Positions 48,001 through 58,216 are shown, counted from the stretch's first letter. The stretch: 64,000 nucleotides of DNA from Pseudomonadota bacterium (GCA_018661145.1 JABJIU010000012.1:1-64000), one strand, 5' to 3'. Made by a program: numbers and translations. The notes: a model not told the origin generated them from the sequence alone.

Positions 48001-51000
48001 ATGCCGGCGTCAACGAGAGTTTCCTTGACCTAGGCGGGCATAGCCTCACTGCTATTCGCCTTGCTGTGGAGATACGCAAGCGGATCGGCTATGAGGTTGG
48101 AGTGCGCGACATTTTCCTGCACCCGACCGTGGCCGATCTTGCACTGGCGTTGCATGGCGGCAACACGTCGATCGAAGCATCTATCCCGCGCATCCCGGAC
48201 GCGCCGCACTATGCTGTATCTGCCGCGCAGCATCGGCTTTGGCTCATACACAACCTTGGCGGTGACCCGGTCGCCTACAACGTCTCTGGAGCGTTTTCTA
48301 TTCAGGGACCGGTTGACGTAGAAGCCCTAAAGCGCGCTTGCTTTCACTTACTTGCCCGCCATGAAGCACTGCGGACCACCTACAGCCAGCACGACGGACA
48401 GCCGAGGCAGCAGCTTTGCCCGCCCGCTGACGACACGCTTGTTAGCACGGACGTAACAACCGCGTCCAACCCGCACGCAGAAGCCATGGCCCTATTCCAG
48501 CAGCTCAGCGAACAAACGTTCGACCTGGTACACGGTCCCCTGATCAGGATGCGGCTGGTAAAAGAGGGACATGAACACCACCTACTCATCGTCGTCCTCC
48601 ACCACATTGTCGCGGATGGCTGGTCAGTGGACATCATCATCCGTGAGCTTTCAGCGCTTTACGCGGCGAAAACGCAAGGAACTGATGACGGACTCCCCCC
48701 CCTCAGCGTGCAGTATCGCGACGTCTCGGCGTGGCTCAACGCACGGCCGATGACGGAACATGCCAACTACTGGCGCAGTAAGCTTGGTGGCCGCTTGGCC
48801 CAGCTCGAACTACCCCTGGATAGACCTCGGCCCCCGACGCGCACCTTTCGAGGGACAACCCACCGCTACGAGATCCCCGACCACGTCGTCCGAAACCTTC
48901 GGGTATTAGCCCGATCGGCGAACGCCACCCCTTTCATGGTGCTCGTCGCCGTCGTAAAAATACTGCTATCCCGCTACTCAGGGCAAAGCGACATATTGGT
49001 CGGACACCCTGTCGCGGGGCGCGACCATTCGGACCTGAAGGATCAGGTAGGTTTTTTCGTCAACACCATTGTGCTGCGCGACGAGGTTAGAGCGGACCAA
49101 GCCTTCTCGGTCTTTCTGGCCGAAATCCGGCAGACGGTGCTGGAAGGGATCGAACATCAGGCCTACCCTTTCGACCAGCTGATAGAGGAACTGGGCGCCG
49201 TGCGGACGCCCAGCAGGCACCCAGTCTTCGACGTGATGGTCTCCTACGAGGGCTCGCCGTCCGGCATCTTGGAACTTCCAGGCCTGCAGGTTGAGCCTGT
49301 CGACATAACCTCCCGGACAAGTAAATTTGATCTGCTCTTTGCGTTCAACGAGACCGCCGCCTCAATACACGCGGCGATCGAGTACTCAACGGACGTCTTC
49401 AACACATCCACCGTCGAGCGCATGTGGGGTCATCTGTTGACCCTTCTCGAAGCTGCGACAGCAGCGCCGCAGACAATCCTCCAACTCCTTCCCATGCTAA
49501 CCGGTGAGGAGCATTCACCGATACAACTTGGCGAGCCGACGCTGAGCGCGACCAGCACGGATGACAGTCTCGTCTCGCGCATCGAGCGTGCAATCGCGAC
49601 CTGCGCAGAGACCACCGCCGTGGTGTGTGGTGATGTTCGGCTCAGCTATCGCCAACTCGACAAACGGACCAGCGCACTCGCGCGGCGACTGGTGGCAGCC
49701 GGAGTGGTGCGCGATGTTCCCGTCGGGCTATATATAGACCGGTCTGTGGACATGCTCACAGGCATCATCGGCATCCTCAAAAGCGGTGGTGCCTACTTGC
49801 CACTCGACCCAAGCCTGCCGCCCCATCGTCTTCGCTCAATGCTTAACGACGCTGGCGCGACAATAGTAGTCAGCCACACTCGACTAGCATCGGAGGCTTC
49901 GCCGCTTGGGGCTCGGGTCATGCTTCTGGATAGCACCGGCTCCGAGGCTGACCACGTCCCCCTGCCCCTGGTAGGCGCCGTTAACCTTGCCTACGTTATG
50001 TTCACATCAGGATCTACCGGTAGGCCAAACGGGGTCATGGTAGAACATCGCAACGTGCTCGCACTGCTGGATGCGTACGAAAAACTGGCGCCCGCGCAGG
50101 CAGAATTGTCCGGCGCTGCACTTTGTCCATTTGGTTTTGACGTCTCCGTATGGGAAATATTCTCGGTGCTCACACACGCCGGCACGCTGCATCTGCTTGC
50201 CAGAGAAGATGCTGCAAACGGGCTTAGGCTGGTCGAGTACCTGCACAAACAGGGTATATCGAGCGCTTACGTGCCTCCTGCTCTGGTCGACGAGGTGGCA
50301 AAAGCCATCGCGGAAAGCGGCCGCTCGTCATTAAATCGATTGCTGGTCGGCGTGGAGCCGATTCTCCAGGACACTCTCGACCGGCTCCGAACCACCGTTC
50401 CTGGGCTGCGTATAGTGAACGGCTACGGCCCAACGGAAGCAACGGTCTGCGCCACGTTTCTGCTTTACGAGGGCCGCCCAGGTTCGGATACCCCCACACC
50501 TATCGGCACTGCCGCTGCTGGGTATGAAGTACATATCCTCAATGCAGACATGGAGCCTGTGCCAAAAGGCGTGGCCGGCGAGATCTTCGTTGGCGGCGCC
50601 GGCCTCTCGCGTGGATACGCCGGCAATGCCCCTCTAACCGCACAGCGATTTATTCCCAACCCCTTTGCGCGCTTGGCTGGAAAACGCCTTTACAGAACCG
50701 GCGATCTGGCGCGAATTCTGGCCGACGGCAACATCCAGTTCCTCGGGCGCAGAGACCAGCAGATGAAGCTGCGGGGCATGCGTATTGAGCCAGGTGAGAT
50801 CGAATACATCTTGTGCACTAGCTCGGCCGTACTTGAAGCCGCAGTGATGCTCCAGGACGCGCCGACCGGCGACAAGCAGCTGGTGGCGTATGTCGCGGGA
50901 GGCATCACTGGTGAGCAAGTGCCTCAGCTTCGAGCGCTGCTGAAGACGAAACTCCCCGAATACATGATCCCTGCGGCGTTCGTAGCGGTCCCGTCGCTGC

Positions 51001-54000
51001 CACGGACGATCAACGGGAAGGTGGACCGCGCTGCCCTCCACTTGCCCGCCACCCCCCTGCTTGCGCCACAGACCGCGGCTGGCCCACTGACCGCTACAGA
51101 GGAACGGCTGCTCGTCTTGTGGTCGGAAGTACTTCAAGTGGAACACCTCGGATGCGACGACGACTTCTTCGAGTTGGGAGGACACTCTCTGCTCGCGACA
51201 CGGTTGCTGGGCCGAGTACACGAGGCCACGGGGATTGAGTTGCCGTTACGGCAACTGTTCGAAGGGCGAACGATTCGCGAAACGGCAGCTTACCTGGATG
51301 CGCTCAACTCCGAAAAGCGCGACGAGCCGTCGCGGGTGCCGATAGATCCTGTCCGTCGCGACGCCACGCTGCGGCTGTCCTATGCACAGGAGCGTTTGTG
51401 GTTCCTCGAGCAGCTCGAACCCGGTTCAGCTTACAACGTCCCGGCCATTCTCGAACTAGACGGAGAGCTTGAACCCAAACGATTGGAGCAAGCCTTTAAC
51501 ACGGTCATCGACCACCACGAGGTTCTGAGAACGAGCTTCATCTCCATCGATGGACAGCCGGCCCAGGAAATCCTCGCCAGCCGGCCCGTTTCTATCCCCT
51601 GTCACGATCTCGGCAACCTCGACCAATCCTTGCAATCGGCCGAAGTGCGGCACCGCGCTGAGGCTCTTTCGTCTAGCCCCTTCGATCTAGTCAATGACGC
51701 GCTGGTTCGAGCGATCCTGCTGCGGCTTGCTCCGCAGCGACATGTCCTGCTGCTTTCGATCCATCACATCGTCGTGGACGGTTGGTCAATGAACGTTCTC
51801 TTAAAAGACTTGAGTGCCAGCTACAGAGGAAAGGCGCTTGCCCGACTACCGCTCCAATACGCCGACTTTGCGGCTTGGCAAAGGCATAAGGGGTACGAAG
51901 GGATGCTGGCAAGACAGGTCGATTACTGGCGCCACCGGCTCGCCGACCTGCCGCCGCTCCTTCCGCTTCCCATCGACCACCCACGCGAAACGGAGCGAAC
52001 AAGGAAGGCCGCCATCGAGCGGTTCATGATTGGAACCGAGCTGGTATGCGCAGTGAAGTCACGAGCCAGTGAATTACAAGTCACGCCTTTCATGATGACG
52101 CTGGCCGCTCTGGGGGCCTTGCTTGCGCGGACTACCGGTCAGAAAGACATTCCCATTGGCACGCCAATCGCGAACCGCACTCGCGCCGAGCTCGAGGACC
52201 AGATCGGGTTCTTTGCCAACACGATTGTTGTTCGCCTCGACCTGGAAGACAATCCAAGCTACGCCGACCTCGTCAGGCGAACCCGCGAAGCGACCGTTGA
52301 TGCCTATGCACATCAAGATGCGCCGTTCGAGCAGATCGTTAGCGCCCTCCAGCCTGAGCGAAGCCTAAGCCATACACCTTTGTTCCAGGTGCTCTTCATC
52401 ATGCAACACGAGGAGACATATTCTGCCTCGCTGCCCGGCCTGCAGGTTCGCTCTCTCCCACAGCCAGCAACGACAGCAAAGTTCGACCTGACCGTCGCGC
52501 TCGAAGAGAGGAACGGGACGTATACGGGTGCCATCGAATACGACAGTAGCCTTTTCGACCCCGGCACCGTTCGCTCGATGTGTTCACAGTTCCACACCCT
52601 GTTAGCCAGCGCAGTCGGCCACCCGGAAGAGCGCGTCAGTCGCCTGCCATTGCTGACCAATGCACAGCGTGAGGACATTGCCGAGCGGCAGACCGGAAAT
52701 GTAGCCGCTATATCCGAGGCTAAAACGGTAGGTGGGCTCTTCGCTGCCCAAGTCCAACGCACACCTCTTTCTGTTGCCATCGAAGATGGTTACACAAAAA
52801 CAACTTACGCAGAATTGGACGCACGAGCCTGTCGCCTGGCGCGCCATCTACGCAAACACGGCGCTGGACGGAATGTGCCAGTCGGCCTTTCTATTTCACG
52901 GAACACCGATGCTCTCGTGGGCCTCCTAGCCATCATCAAGGTCGGCGCAGGCGTGGTTCCGATCGATCCGTCTTATCCTTTAGAGCGCCAGTCGGCCATG
53001 CTCCGGGACGCAGGCGTATCGCTACTGGTCGGAATGAGCCTGCGGCAGCCAGCCGATACCATCGGCCCGGAGCACGTTGACCTACAGCACATTGACCTGC
53101 AGCGCGATGCAGCGCGCATTGCTGGGGAACCATACGAAGCGCTCCCGATAGAGAATACACCGGACGATCTCTTCTATTTATTGTTCACCTCCGGTTCTAC
53201 TGGCGTGCCCAAGGGCGTACAGGTCCCGCACCGCGTCATTACCAATCTGCTCGCGTGGGGAAGAACCGAAGACGATTTCGCAACACCCGCCCGCACGCTG
53301 CAGTTCACCTCCATGAGTTTCGACGTCTCGTTCCAAGAAATTTTCAGCTGCTGGGCCCATGGGGGGACGCTCGTCCTTATAGACGATGAACGGCGTCGTG
53401 ACTCGATGGCCCTGCTGGCTTTCCTCCAACAATATCGAATCGAGCGTCTGTTTGCGCCTTATGTCGCCCTCCAGGGACTGGCGGAGGCAGCGATCAACCA
53501 GCCTTACGATTGCCTGCCCACCTCCCTGAAGCAGATTGTAACCGCCGGGGAGCAGCTACGGACCACCCGCGCGCTAGTGCAGCTGTTCACGCGCCTGGAC
53601 GAATGCCGGCTGTATAACCACTACGGTCCAACCGAAACCCACGTCGTCACGGCCCATCGACTCAGCGGACCGCCATCAGAATGGCCGGCTCTGCCACCCA
53701 TCGGCCGGCCGCTCGCCGGCGTCAGGCTCTATCTGCTCGATGAGCAACAGAACCACGTTCCTGCTGGCGTAATCGGAGAGCTCCACGTTGGCGGCGTTGC
53801 GGTTGCCAGCGGCTACATCAACCGCCCCGGGCTGACGGCGGAACGCTTCCTGCCCGACCCGCACGGTGACGGAAGCCTAATGTACCGCACAGGCGACCTC
53901 GCGCGGCACCGCACCGATGGCTGCTACGAATTCTGTGGGAGAGCCGACGCGCAGATCAAAGTTCGTGGATTTCGTGTTGAACCCGGCGAGATCGAAGTTG

Positions 54001-55886
54001 CACTCATGCAGCACGAAAACATCGGTCAGGCGGTTGTCACGCTCAACTCCGGCAAAGGTCAGGATCGCCTGGTAGCCCACGTTTGCCCGAGCCCTGGCGC
54101 GGAGATCAATGTTGTCGAACTGCGCCAACATATAGCCAGCCTACTGCCTGAATACATGATTCCGTCTGCCTTCTCGATCCTGTCCAGCATACCGCTGACT
54201 GCAACCGGCAAGGTCGATCGAATACGGTTGCCGGATGCGGAGGCTGCACCTGAGCGACAGCGCATACCGCCCGAGACCGCTACCGAGCGCGCCCTCGCAG
54301 AGATATTCGAGCAAGTGCTGGAAGTGAATGATCTCGGAGTGACCGACAATTTCTTTGAACTCGGCGGGCACTCACTTCTTGCGACGCGCCTCATTTCGCG
54401 TATCCTCGGTACTTTCGGAGCACAACTCGCACTGAGAAGCCTGTTCGAGGCACCGACGATCAGGGAGCTCGCACGGGTCATCGAGGCTGCTAACACCAAC
54501 GCGATGCCCGAAGCAGTAATGAGTGTCGAACGGACCTACCCGCTACCACTCTCGTACGCGCAGGAACGACTCTGGTATCTGGACCGACTTTCGCCCGGGG
54601 CCGGCTACAACATGCCAGCAGCGCTTCGGCTTCAGGGGCCTCTTAATCTAAACGCACTTCAGGGCGCATTTGACGCCATAATTGAACGGCACGAGGTCCT
54701 TAGAACACGTTTTGTCGAGCAAGCGGGCGTTCCCGTTCAGTGCGTGGATACCGAGCAGGCCGTCGAAATAAAAATGATTTCGTTGCGGTCTGGCAACCCG
54801 GACGAGCGCGCGGCAGAAGTGCGTCGGCTTGCAGAGACGCAAGCAGGCACGCCCTTCGAACTCGCCAAGGGGCCGCTTCTCCGTCTGACCCTCCTCGACC
54901 TCGGTCAGAGAGAACACGTCCTGATCATTGTGCTGCACCATATTATTGCCGATGGCTGGTCCATATCGGTGCTGACCCGCGAGCTGGTCGCCTTCTACGT
55001 CGCGCTTTCTAGAGGCGTTCCTCACGTGCTACCTCCATTGCCACTCCAGTACGGCGATTTCTCCTGCTGGCAACGAGGAACGCAGACCACTCGAATACTG
55101 GAGTTACAACGGGAGTATTGGGCCGACAAACTGAAAGGTGCCGTCCCAGCCATTGCGTTGCCCGTGAGCAGGCAACGTGTCGGCAGGTCCGACATGAGCG
55201 GGGCAACCGTTGCGTTCGAGCTACCCCAAGAACTTGGCGACGCCGTCAGGGTTCACGCACAGGCCACTAAAACAACCGTCTACGCAACGCTCCTGAGCGC
55301 CTTTCTCGCACTACTCTTTCGCATCAGCGGGCAGTCTGATCTGACCATTGGCACGCCAGTGGGTCATCGCCCGCGACCTGAATTCGAACCTCTTATTGGA
55401 CTATTTCTGAACATGCTGCCCCTTCGAGTTCGCTGTGACGCGAACATGAGTCTTGCTGGATTGTGCGACGCGGTCCATGCGACTGCACTTGATGCCTTCG
55501 CTCAAGGCGACCTGCCCTTCGAGCAAATAGTGAATGCTGCAGAAACCAATAGAGAATCCACCCAATCGCCGCTATTCAACGTAGTGTTCGTGATGCAGAA
55601 CGCACCAAGCACTGAACTGGTTCTGGATGGCATCGACATCACACCCGTCGAATTCGAATCCGTGGTGGCCAAGTACGACATCACGCTGGCGCTCAAGGAT
55701 TCGGGCGGCTGCATCTCTGGTGGGCTTGAGTACGCAACCGACATACTCGACCTCGGAACAGCTAAACAATTGGTCGATGCGTTCATCGAGGTGGTAAACG
55801 CCATGACCAACGACCCGTCTGCACTTCTGATGGATCGATCAACCAACCTAAACCAAGCCGTCGACGACGAGGACTTCACATTTTGA
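45048..55886 (+). CDS. NRPS: C-A-PCP-C-A-PCP-C-A-PCP-C (ends in a condensation domain)
   Basis: Four HHxxxDG motifs (FHHIILDGWS, LHHIVADGWS, IHHIVVDGWS, LHHIIADGWS); three A domains (hand-read DAWIAGLIM(K) unassigned, DVWYLGGVC(K) unassigned, DVQFVAHVV(K) Pro-like); three PCPs (LGGHSLTAIR, LGGHSLLATR x2). No A or PCP after the fourth C. Confidence 0.94.
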   Translation: MINRDNLQDLYPLAPMQEGMLFSWLMAPESNAYREQIVYRLRGPLDILRFEKAWKALAQRHDILRTVFVHDKADRPLQMVLKEVDVGFRTEDLRGQKREQRATHALACRQLEREQPFDLARELSSRVTVIRLSENEFEVVWTFHHIILDGWSVGLLMADLLRLYAGIALAPTPKPYSHYIKWLEARDQAASREFWCESLAGYAGQATLPSSRPGFTSPDYEAATTTFNFEPDETAGLERFAREQGVTTGALTHALWAILLSRYQSFGKDMSGGHDLVLGTVVSGRPPSLSGVDTMVGLFTNTVPLRLKFSDDDTLAEVLSRVQDGMLAVQEHAYLPLAELQSKSGMVEHVIAYENYPRDQQISASVSAGEFGFQVESVEALEQTPYDLNVVFVPGERLHVTFYFNSSHYSYQQIERLFEQLRTLALAIESSPRAKIRDLDLLPKPERALLATFTNDRIDRAGPKTISASVAQHIQATPDAPAIIVGDKVLTYEQLDRRVAQLGRVLCKEFGLAAGMRVAVAVERGPETPIAWLAIMRAGGVYVPIDPDFPAERTAFMVKDSNCAMVLTGAAHLQTLRATLKDVAVHDIRSLAAAGAIEPVHDDRMVDESAYVIYTSGSTGLPKGVAVGHLGVLNVVAHMGELYPIGLGDRVVFFASPSFDASIWEMCIALCHGATLVIADQATVADPGRFGAFLRHHGCTVTILPPSYVRLLELEDLSALKLLATGGEATDTVTAARLSGRLLYANLYGPTETSIMVTSHVVSPRTRYTRSVPIGAPIPNVEALVLDQENRLVPIGAPGELCVAGVNVALGYLNRPELNAERFPPHPMDDGQSMYRTGDIVRWLDDGTLELVGRVDDQVKVRGHRVELGEVQAALLSCPGVLQAAVTADQSPERTGELSAYIVSRADLSSAEIRKYLQRTLPEYMIPSLISFLSELPLTTQGKLDRAALPEIYPHRQSPSPTEVSFNPLETKLLDIWREVHGTPNAGVNESFLDLGGHSLTAIRLAVEIRKRIGYEVGVRDIFLHPTVADLALALHGGNTSIEASIPRIPDAPHYAVSAAQHRLWLIHNLGGDPVAYNVSGAFSIQGPVDVEALKRACFHLLARHEALRTTYSQHDGQPRQQLCPPADDTLVSTDVTTASNPHAEAMALFQQLSEQTFDLVHGPLIRMRLVKEGHEHHLLIVVLHHIVADGWSVDIIIRELSALYAAKTQGTDDGLPPLSVQYRDVSAWLNARPMTEHANYWRSKLGGRLAQLELPLDRPRPPTRTFRGTTHRYEIPDHVVRNLRVLARSANATPFMVLVAVVKILLSRYSGQSDILVGHPVAGRDHSDLKDQVGFFVNTIVLRDEVRADQAFSVFLAEIRQTVLEGIEHQAYPFDQLIEELGAVRTPSRHPVFDVMVSYEGSPSGILELPGLQVEPVDITSRTSKFDLLFAFNETAASIHAAIEYSTDVFNTSTVERMWGHLLTLLEAATAAPQTILQLLPMLTGEEHSPIQLGEPTLSATSTDDSLVSRIERAIATCAETTAVVCGDVRLSYRQLDKRTSALARRLVAAGVVRDVPVGLYIDRSVDMLTGIIGILKSGGAYLPLDPSLPPHRLRSMLNDAGATIVVSHTRLASEASPLGARVMLLDSTGSEADHVPLPLVGAVNLAYVMFTSGSTGRPNGVMVEHRNVLALLDAYEKLAPAQAELSGAALCPFGFDVSVWEIFSVLTHAGTLHLLAREDAANGLRLVEYLHKQGISSAYVPPALVDEVAKAIAESGRSSLNRLLVGVEPILQDTLDRLRTTVPGLRIVNGYGPTEATVCATFLLYEGRPGSDTPTPIGTAAAGYEVHILNADMEPVPKGVAGEIFVGGAGLSRGYAGNAPLTAQRFIPNPFARLAGKRLYRTGDLARILADGNIQFLGRRDQQMKLRGMRIEPGEIEYILCTSSAVLEAAVMLQDAPTGDKQLVAYVAGGITGEQVPQLRALLKTKLPEYMIPAAFVAVPSLPRTINGKVDRAALHLPATPLLAPQTAAGPLTATEERLLVLWSEVLQVEHLGCDDDFFELGGHSLLATRLLGRVHEATGIELPLRQLFEGRTIRETAAYLDALNSEKRDEPSRVPIDPVRRDATLRLSYAQERLWFLEQLEPGSAYNVPAILELDGELEPKRLEQAFNTVIDHHEVLRTSFISIDGQPAQEILASRPVSIPCHDLGNLDQSLQSAEVRHRAEALSSSPFDLVNDALVRAILLRLAPQRHVLLLSIHHIVVDGWSMNVLLKDLSASYRGKALARLPLQYADFAAWQRHKGYEGMLARQVDYWRHRLADLPPLLPLPIDHPRETERTRKAAIERFMIGTELVCAVKSRASELQVTPFMMTLAALGALLARTTGQKDIPIGTPIANRTRAELEDQIGFFANTIVVRLDLEDNPSYADLVRRTREATVDAYAHQDAPFEQIVSALQPERSLSHTPLFQVLFIMQHEETYSASLPGLQVRSLPQPATTAKFDLTVALEERNGTYTGAIEYDSSLFDPGTVRSMCSQFHTLLASAVGHPEERVSRLPLLTNAQREDIAERQTGNVAAISEAKTVGGLFAAQVQRTPLSVAIEDGYTKTTYAELDARACRLARHLRKHGAGRNVPVGLSISRNTDALVGLLAIIKVGAGVVPIDPSYPLERQSAMLRDAGVSLLVGMSLRQPADTIGPEHVDLQHIDLQRDAARIAGEPYEALPIENTPDDLFYLLFTSGSTGVPKGVQVPHRVITNLLAWGRTEDDFATPARTLQFTSMSFDVSFQEIFSCWAHGGTLVLIDDERRRDSMALLAFLQQYRIERLFAPYVALQGLAEAAINQPYDCLPTSLKQIVTAGEQLRTTRALVQLFTRLDECRLYNHYGPTETHVVTAHRLSGPPSEWPALPPIGRPLAGVRLYLLDEQQNHVPAGVIGELHVGGVAVASGYINRPGLTAERFLPDPHGDGSLMYRTGDLARHRTDGCYEFCGRADAQIKVRGFRVEPGEIEVALMQHENIGQAVVTLNSGKGQDRLVAHVCPSPGAEINVVELRQHIASLLPEYMIPSAFSILSSIPLTATGKVDRIRLPDAEAAPERQRIPPETATERALAEIFEQVLEVNDLGVTDNFFELGGHSLLATRLISRILGTFGAQLALRSLFEAPTIRELARVIEAANTNAMPEAVMSVERTYPLPLSYAQERLWYLDRLSPGAGYNMPAALRLQGPLNLNALQGAFDAIIERHEVLRTRFVEQAGVPVQCVDTEQAVEIKMISLRSGNPDERAAEVRRLAETQAGTPFELAKGPLLRLTLLDLGQREHVLIIVLHHIIADGWSISVLTRELVAFYVALSRGVPHVLPPLPLQYGDFSCWQRGTQTTRILELQREYWADKLKGAVPAIALPVSRQRVGRSDMSGATVAFELPQELGDAVRVHAQATKTTVYATLLSAFLALLFRISGQSDLTIGTPVGHRPRPEFEPLIGLFLNMLPLRVRCDANMSLAGLCDAVHATALDAFAQGDLPFEQIVNAAETNRESTQSPLFNVVFVMQNAPSTELVLDGIDITPVEFESVVAKYDITLALKDSGGCISGGLEYATDILDLGTAKQLVDAFIEVVNAMTNDPSALLMDRSTNLNQAVDDEDFTF

Positions 55887-55914
55887 ACTTTAGCAGCGCA
55901 CGAGGTGCAAAGAG

Positions 55915-57924
55915 ATGCTGGTCCTAGGATGGCACGGCGGGCTCCGATCTGATGAGGCAACCGACCGAACCGGTGGCTACTCGACCCATGATGGTGCGGC
56001 GGTGCTGGTTCAAGACGGCAATATCGTTGCCGGCATAGAGGAAGAGCGGCTCAATCGAATAAAGCATTCGAATTTCTTCCCCGTTCTTAGTATCAGGTTC
56101 TGTCTTCAGCGCGCCGGCGCCCAACTGAGCGACGTTGACCTCATCGCACTGGATGCACAAGAGTCGGTGGTAGACGAATACGCGACCTTTCGTGCCCTGG
56201 TGGCACCAGAGCAACCGTTGATAAGCGGGCGCGAGATGATAGCACGCGTGTTCGAGGACATTTTCGGCGATGACGTGCGTCACAAACTACGTTTCTGCCG
56301 ACACCATTTGGCCCATATATACAGTGCTTTGTATGCATCCGGAAAACCGCATGGACTCGCCGTGGCACTCGACGGCGAGGGCGACCAACGTTCCGGCATG
56401 GTAGCGACGTTCACGGACTCCGGGATTACACCTTTACGCGAGTACTCTCCGGCTCAATCGCTAGGAGGTTTTTATACCACGGCGATCGCCATGCTTGGCT
56501 ATCGCCGCTTTGATGAGTACAAGGTAATGGGGCTTGCGCCCTACGGTGACCCCACGAAATTTCGACCACTGTTCAGCTCGCTATACTCACTTCTTCCCGA
56601 TGGTCAGTTCGAGTTCGTGCCTGATGGCCGACTTGTTAGCCTGTTCGCCGAGAAAGGCCTGTTGAGCCAGATTCGTCGGCGTGGTGAGCCCTTCACGCAG
56701 CTGCACAAAGACCTGGCCGCAAGCCTGCAGGAAGCAGTAGAACGGGTAGCCATGCACATTTTCGAACACCAGTCTCTCTCGACCGGTGAACGGACCCTAT
56801 GTTATTCTGGCGGGGTGGCGCACAACTGCACACTGAATGGGAAGTTGCTCTATAGCGGTCTGTTCGACAACATCTTTGTACAACCCGCAGCTCACGACGC
56901 AGGAAACGCGCTAGGAGCGGCGCTGGCGGCCGGCGCCGATGAGGGCATGCCCCTGAGAGTCGGGAACCGGTTAAATCTCTACCTGGGCACCGATGTGGGG
57001 ACAGAAGAGGTGATTGCAGAACGTCTGCAGGCCTGGAGCGGTTTGGTGCGTTACGAGCACCACAATGATATCACCGAACGTGCCGTTGACTTGCTTGTGG
57101 ATGGCTCAGTCATCGGTTGGGTGCAGGGGTGCTCGGAATTCGGACCGCGCGCACTGGGTAACAGAAGCATTCTGGCTGACCCACGACCACCTGAGTTCAA
57201 GCACCTCATCAACGCGATGGTCAAGAAGCGAGAAGGGTTTCGACCTTTCGCACCCTCTGTTCTAGAGGAACAACTGCACAACTTCTTTGAGGTTCCGGAC
57301 ACGTGCCAGTCCCTCCCGCATATGGTTTTCGTGGTCAGAGTCAAAGAAAAGGTACGGGAGTTACTTGGCGCAATCACCCATGTGGACGGCACAGCGCGCG
57401 TACAGACCGTCTCCCTGGACGACAACCCAAAGTATCACGCGCTAATAAAGGCTTTCGAAGATCGAACCGGCGTTCCGATACTGCTCAACACGTCCTTCAA
57501 CAACGACGTGGAACCAATAGTAGATTCAATCGACGATGCAGTGGTCTGCTTCCTGACCACCGACATCCACCATCTGGTGATCGGTAACCACCTGGTTTCC
57601 AAGCCGAAAGAGCTAGATCTACAAAGTATGCGCCTACTGATTCCGGGACTTCGGGCACATCAGAAGCTTGTACGTCAGACCCTTGAATCAGATCGTGATC
57701 ACCATCGGCATTCCATTGAGAGTACAGCGAGCGACTTCTTCGTGAAACCGGCAATAGACATCACAAGTGACACTTTTGCGGTGTTGGCGGCAGCTGATGG
57801 TGCCAGCACGCTCGATGCAATTTGTCGCGCTGCGCACGGCTCTGATGAGGAGCGGTCAGGCGCGGTTGTGAGCGAGTGTGCATATCTATGGGCTCGGCGT
57901 GCGGTAGTCCTTCTACCGACCTGA
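55915..57924 (+). CDS. O-carbamoyltransferase (NodU/CmcH/TobZ family), second copy
   Basis: HDGAAVLVQDGNIVAGIEEERLNRIKHS; CRHHLAHIYSAL; LCYSGGVAHNCTLNGKL; WVQGCSEFGPRALGNRSILADPRPPEF; ILLNTSFNNDVEPIVDS. Collinear paralogue of 38540-40543. Confidence 0.95.
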   Translation: MLVLGWHGGLRSDEATDRTGGYSTHDGAAVLVQDGNIVAGIEEERLNRIKHSNFFPVLSIRFCLQRAGAQLSDVDLIALDAQESVVDEYATFRALVAPEQPLISGREMIARVFEDIFGDDVRHKLRFCRHHLAHIYSALYASGKPHGLAVALDGEGDQRSGMVATFTDSGITPLREYSPAQSLGGFYTTAIAMLGYRRFDEYKVMGLAPYGDPTKFRPLFSSLYSLLPDGQFEFVPDGRLVSLFAEKGLLSQIRRRGEPFTQLHKDLAASLQEAVERVAMHIFEHQSLSTGERTLCYSGGVAHNCTLNGKLLYSGLFDNIFVQPAAHDAGNALGAALAAGADEGMPLRVGNRLNLYLGTDVGTEEVIAERLQAWSGLVRYEHHNDITERAVDLLVDGSVIGWVQGCSEFGPRALGNRSILADPRPPEFKHLINAMVKKREGFRPFAPSVLEEQLHNFFEVPDTCQSLPHMVFVVRVKEKVRELLGAITHVDGTARVQTVSLDDNPKYHALIKAFEDRTGVPILLNTSFNNDVEPIVDSIDDAVVCFLTTDIHHLVIGNHLVSKPKELDLQSMRLLIPGLRAHQKLVRQTLESDRDHHRHSIESTASDFFVKPAIDITSDTFAVLAAADGASTLDAICRAAHGSDEERSGAVVSECAYLWARRAVVLLPT

Positions 57925-58216
57925 GCTATGCCCGCACCGTTGCCGGTTTGGATCTCCCGTTCCGGCAAATAACCTTGACGCACAACCCAGCGCCGCCCCT
58001 CGGCGTCGGTCAAATCAGCGTAAACCGCGATATGGCCCTCAACTTCAGCCTCAATCGCCTGGGCCAGAAATTGCTGCGCCTGGGCCCGAAGCCAGAAATT
58101 GCTGCGCCTGGGCCCGAAGCCAGAAATTGCTGCGCCTGGGCCCGAAGAATGTCCGTCAGAGGATCATCGGAAAATGAACTTGGATGGCGTAATTCAACAA
58201 CTGTATCGTCTCTCAT
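57925..58216 (-). pseudogene. Truncated IS256-family (Mutator) transposase N-terminus
   Basis: MRDDTVVELRHPSSFSDDPLTDILRAQAQQFLA...(28-bp repeats)...QAIEAEVEGHIAVYADLTDAEGRRWVVRQGYLPEREIQTGNGAG resembles the IS256 transposase N-terminus. Homology stops at the end of the carbamoyltransferase gene. Confidence 0.8.
58063..58146. repeat. 28-bp perfect tandem repeat, 3 copies
   Basis: gccagaaattgctgcgcctgggcccgaa at 58063, 58091 and 58119. 28 is not a multiple of 3, so it shifts the transposase frame. Confidence 0.95.
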
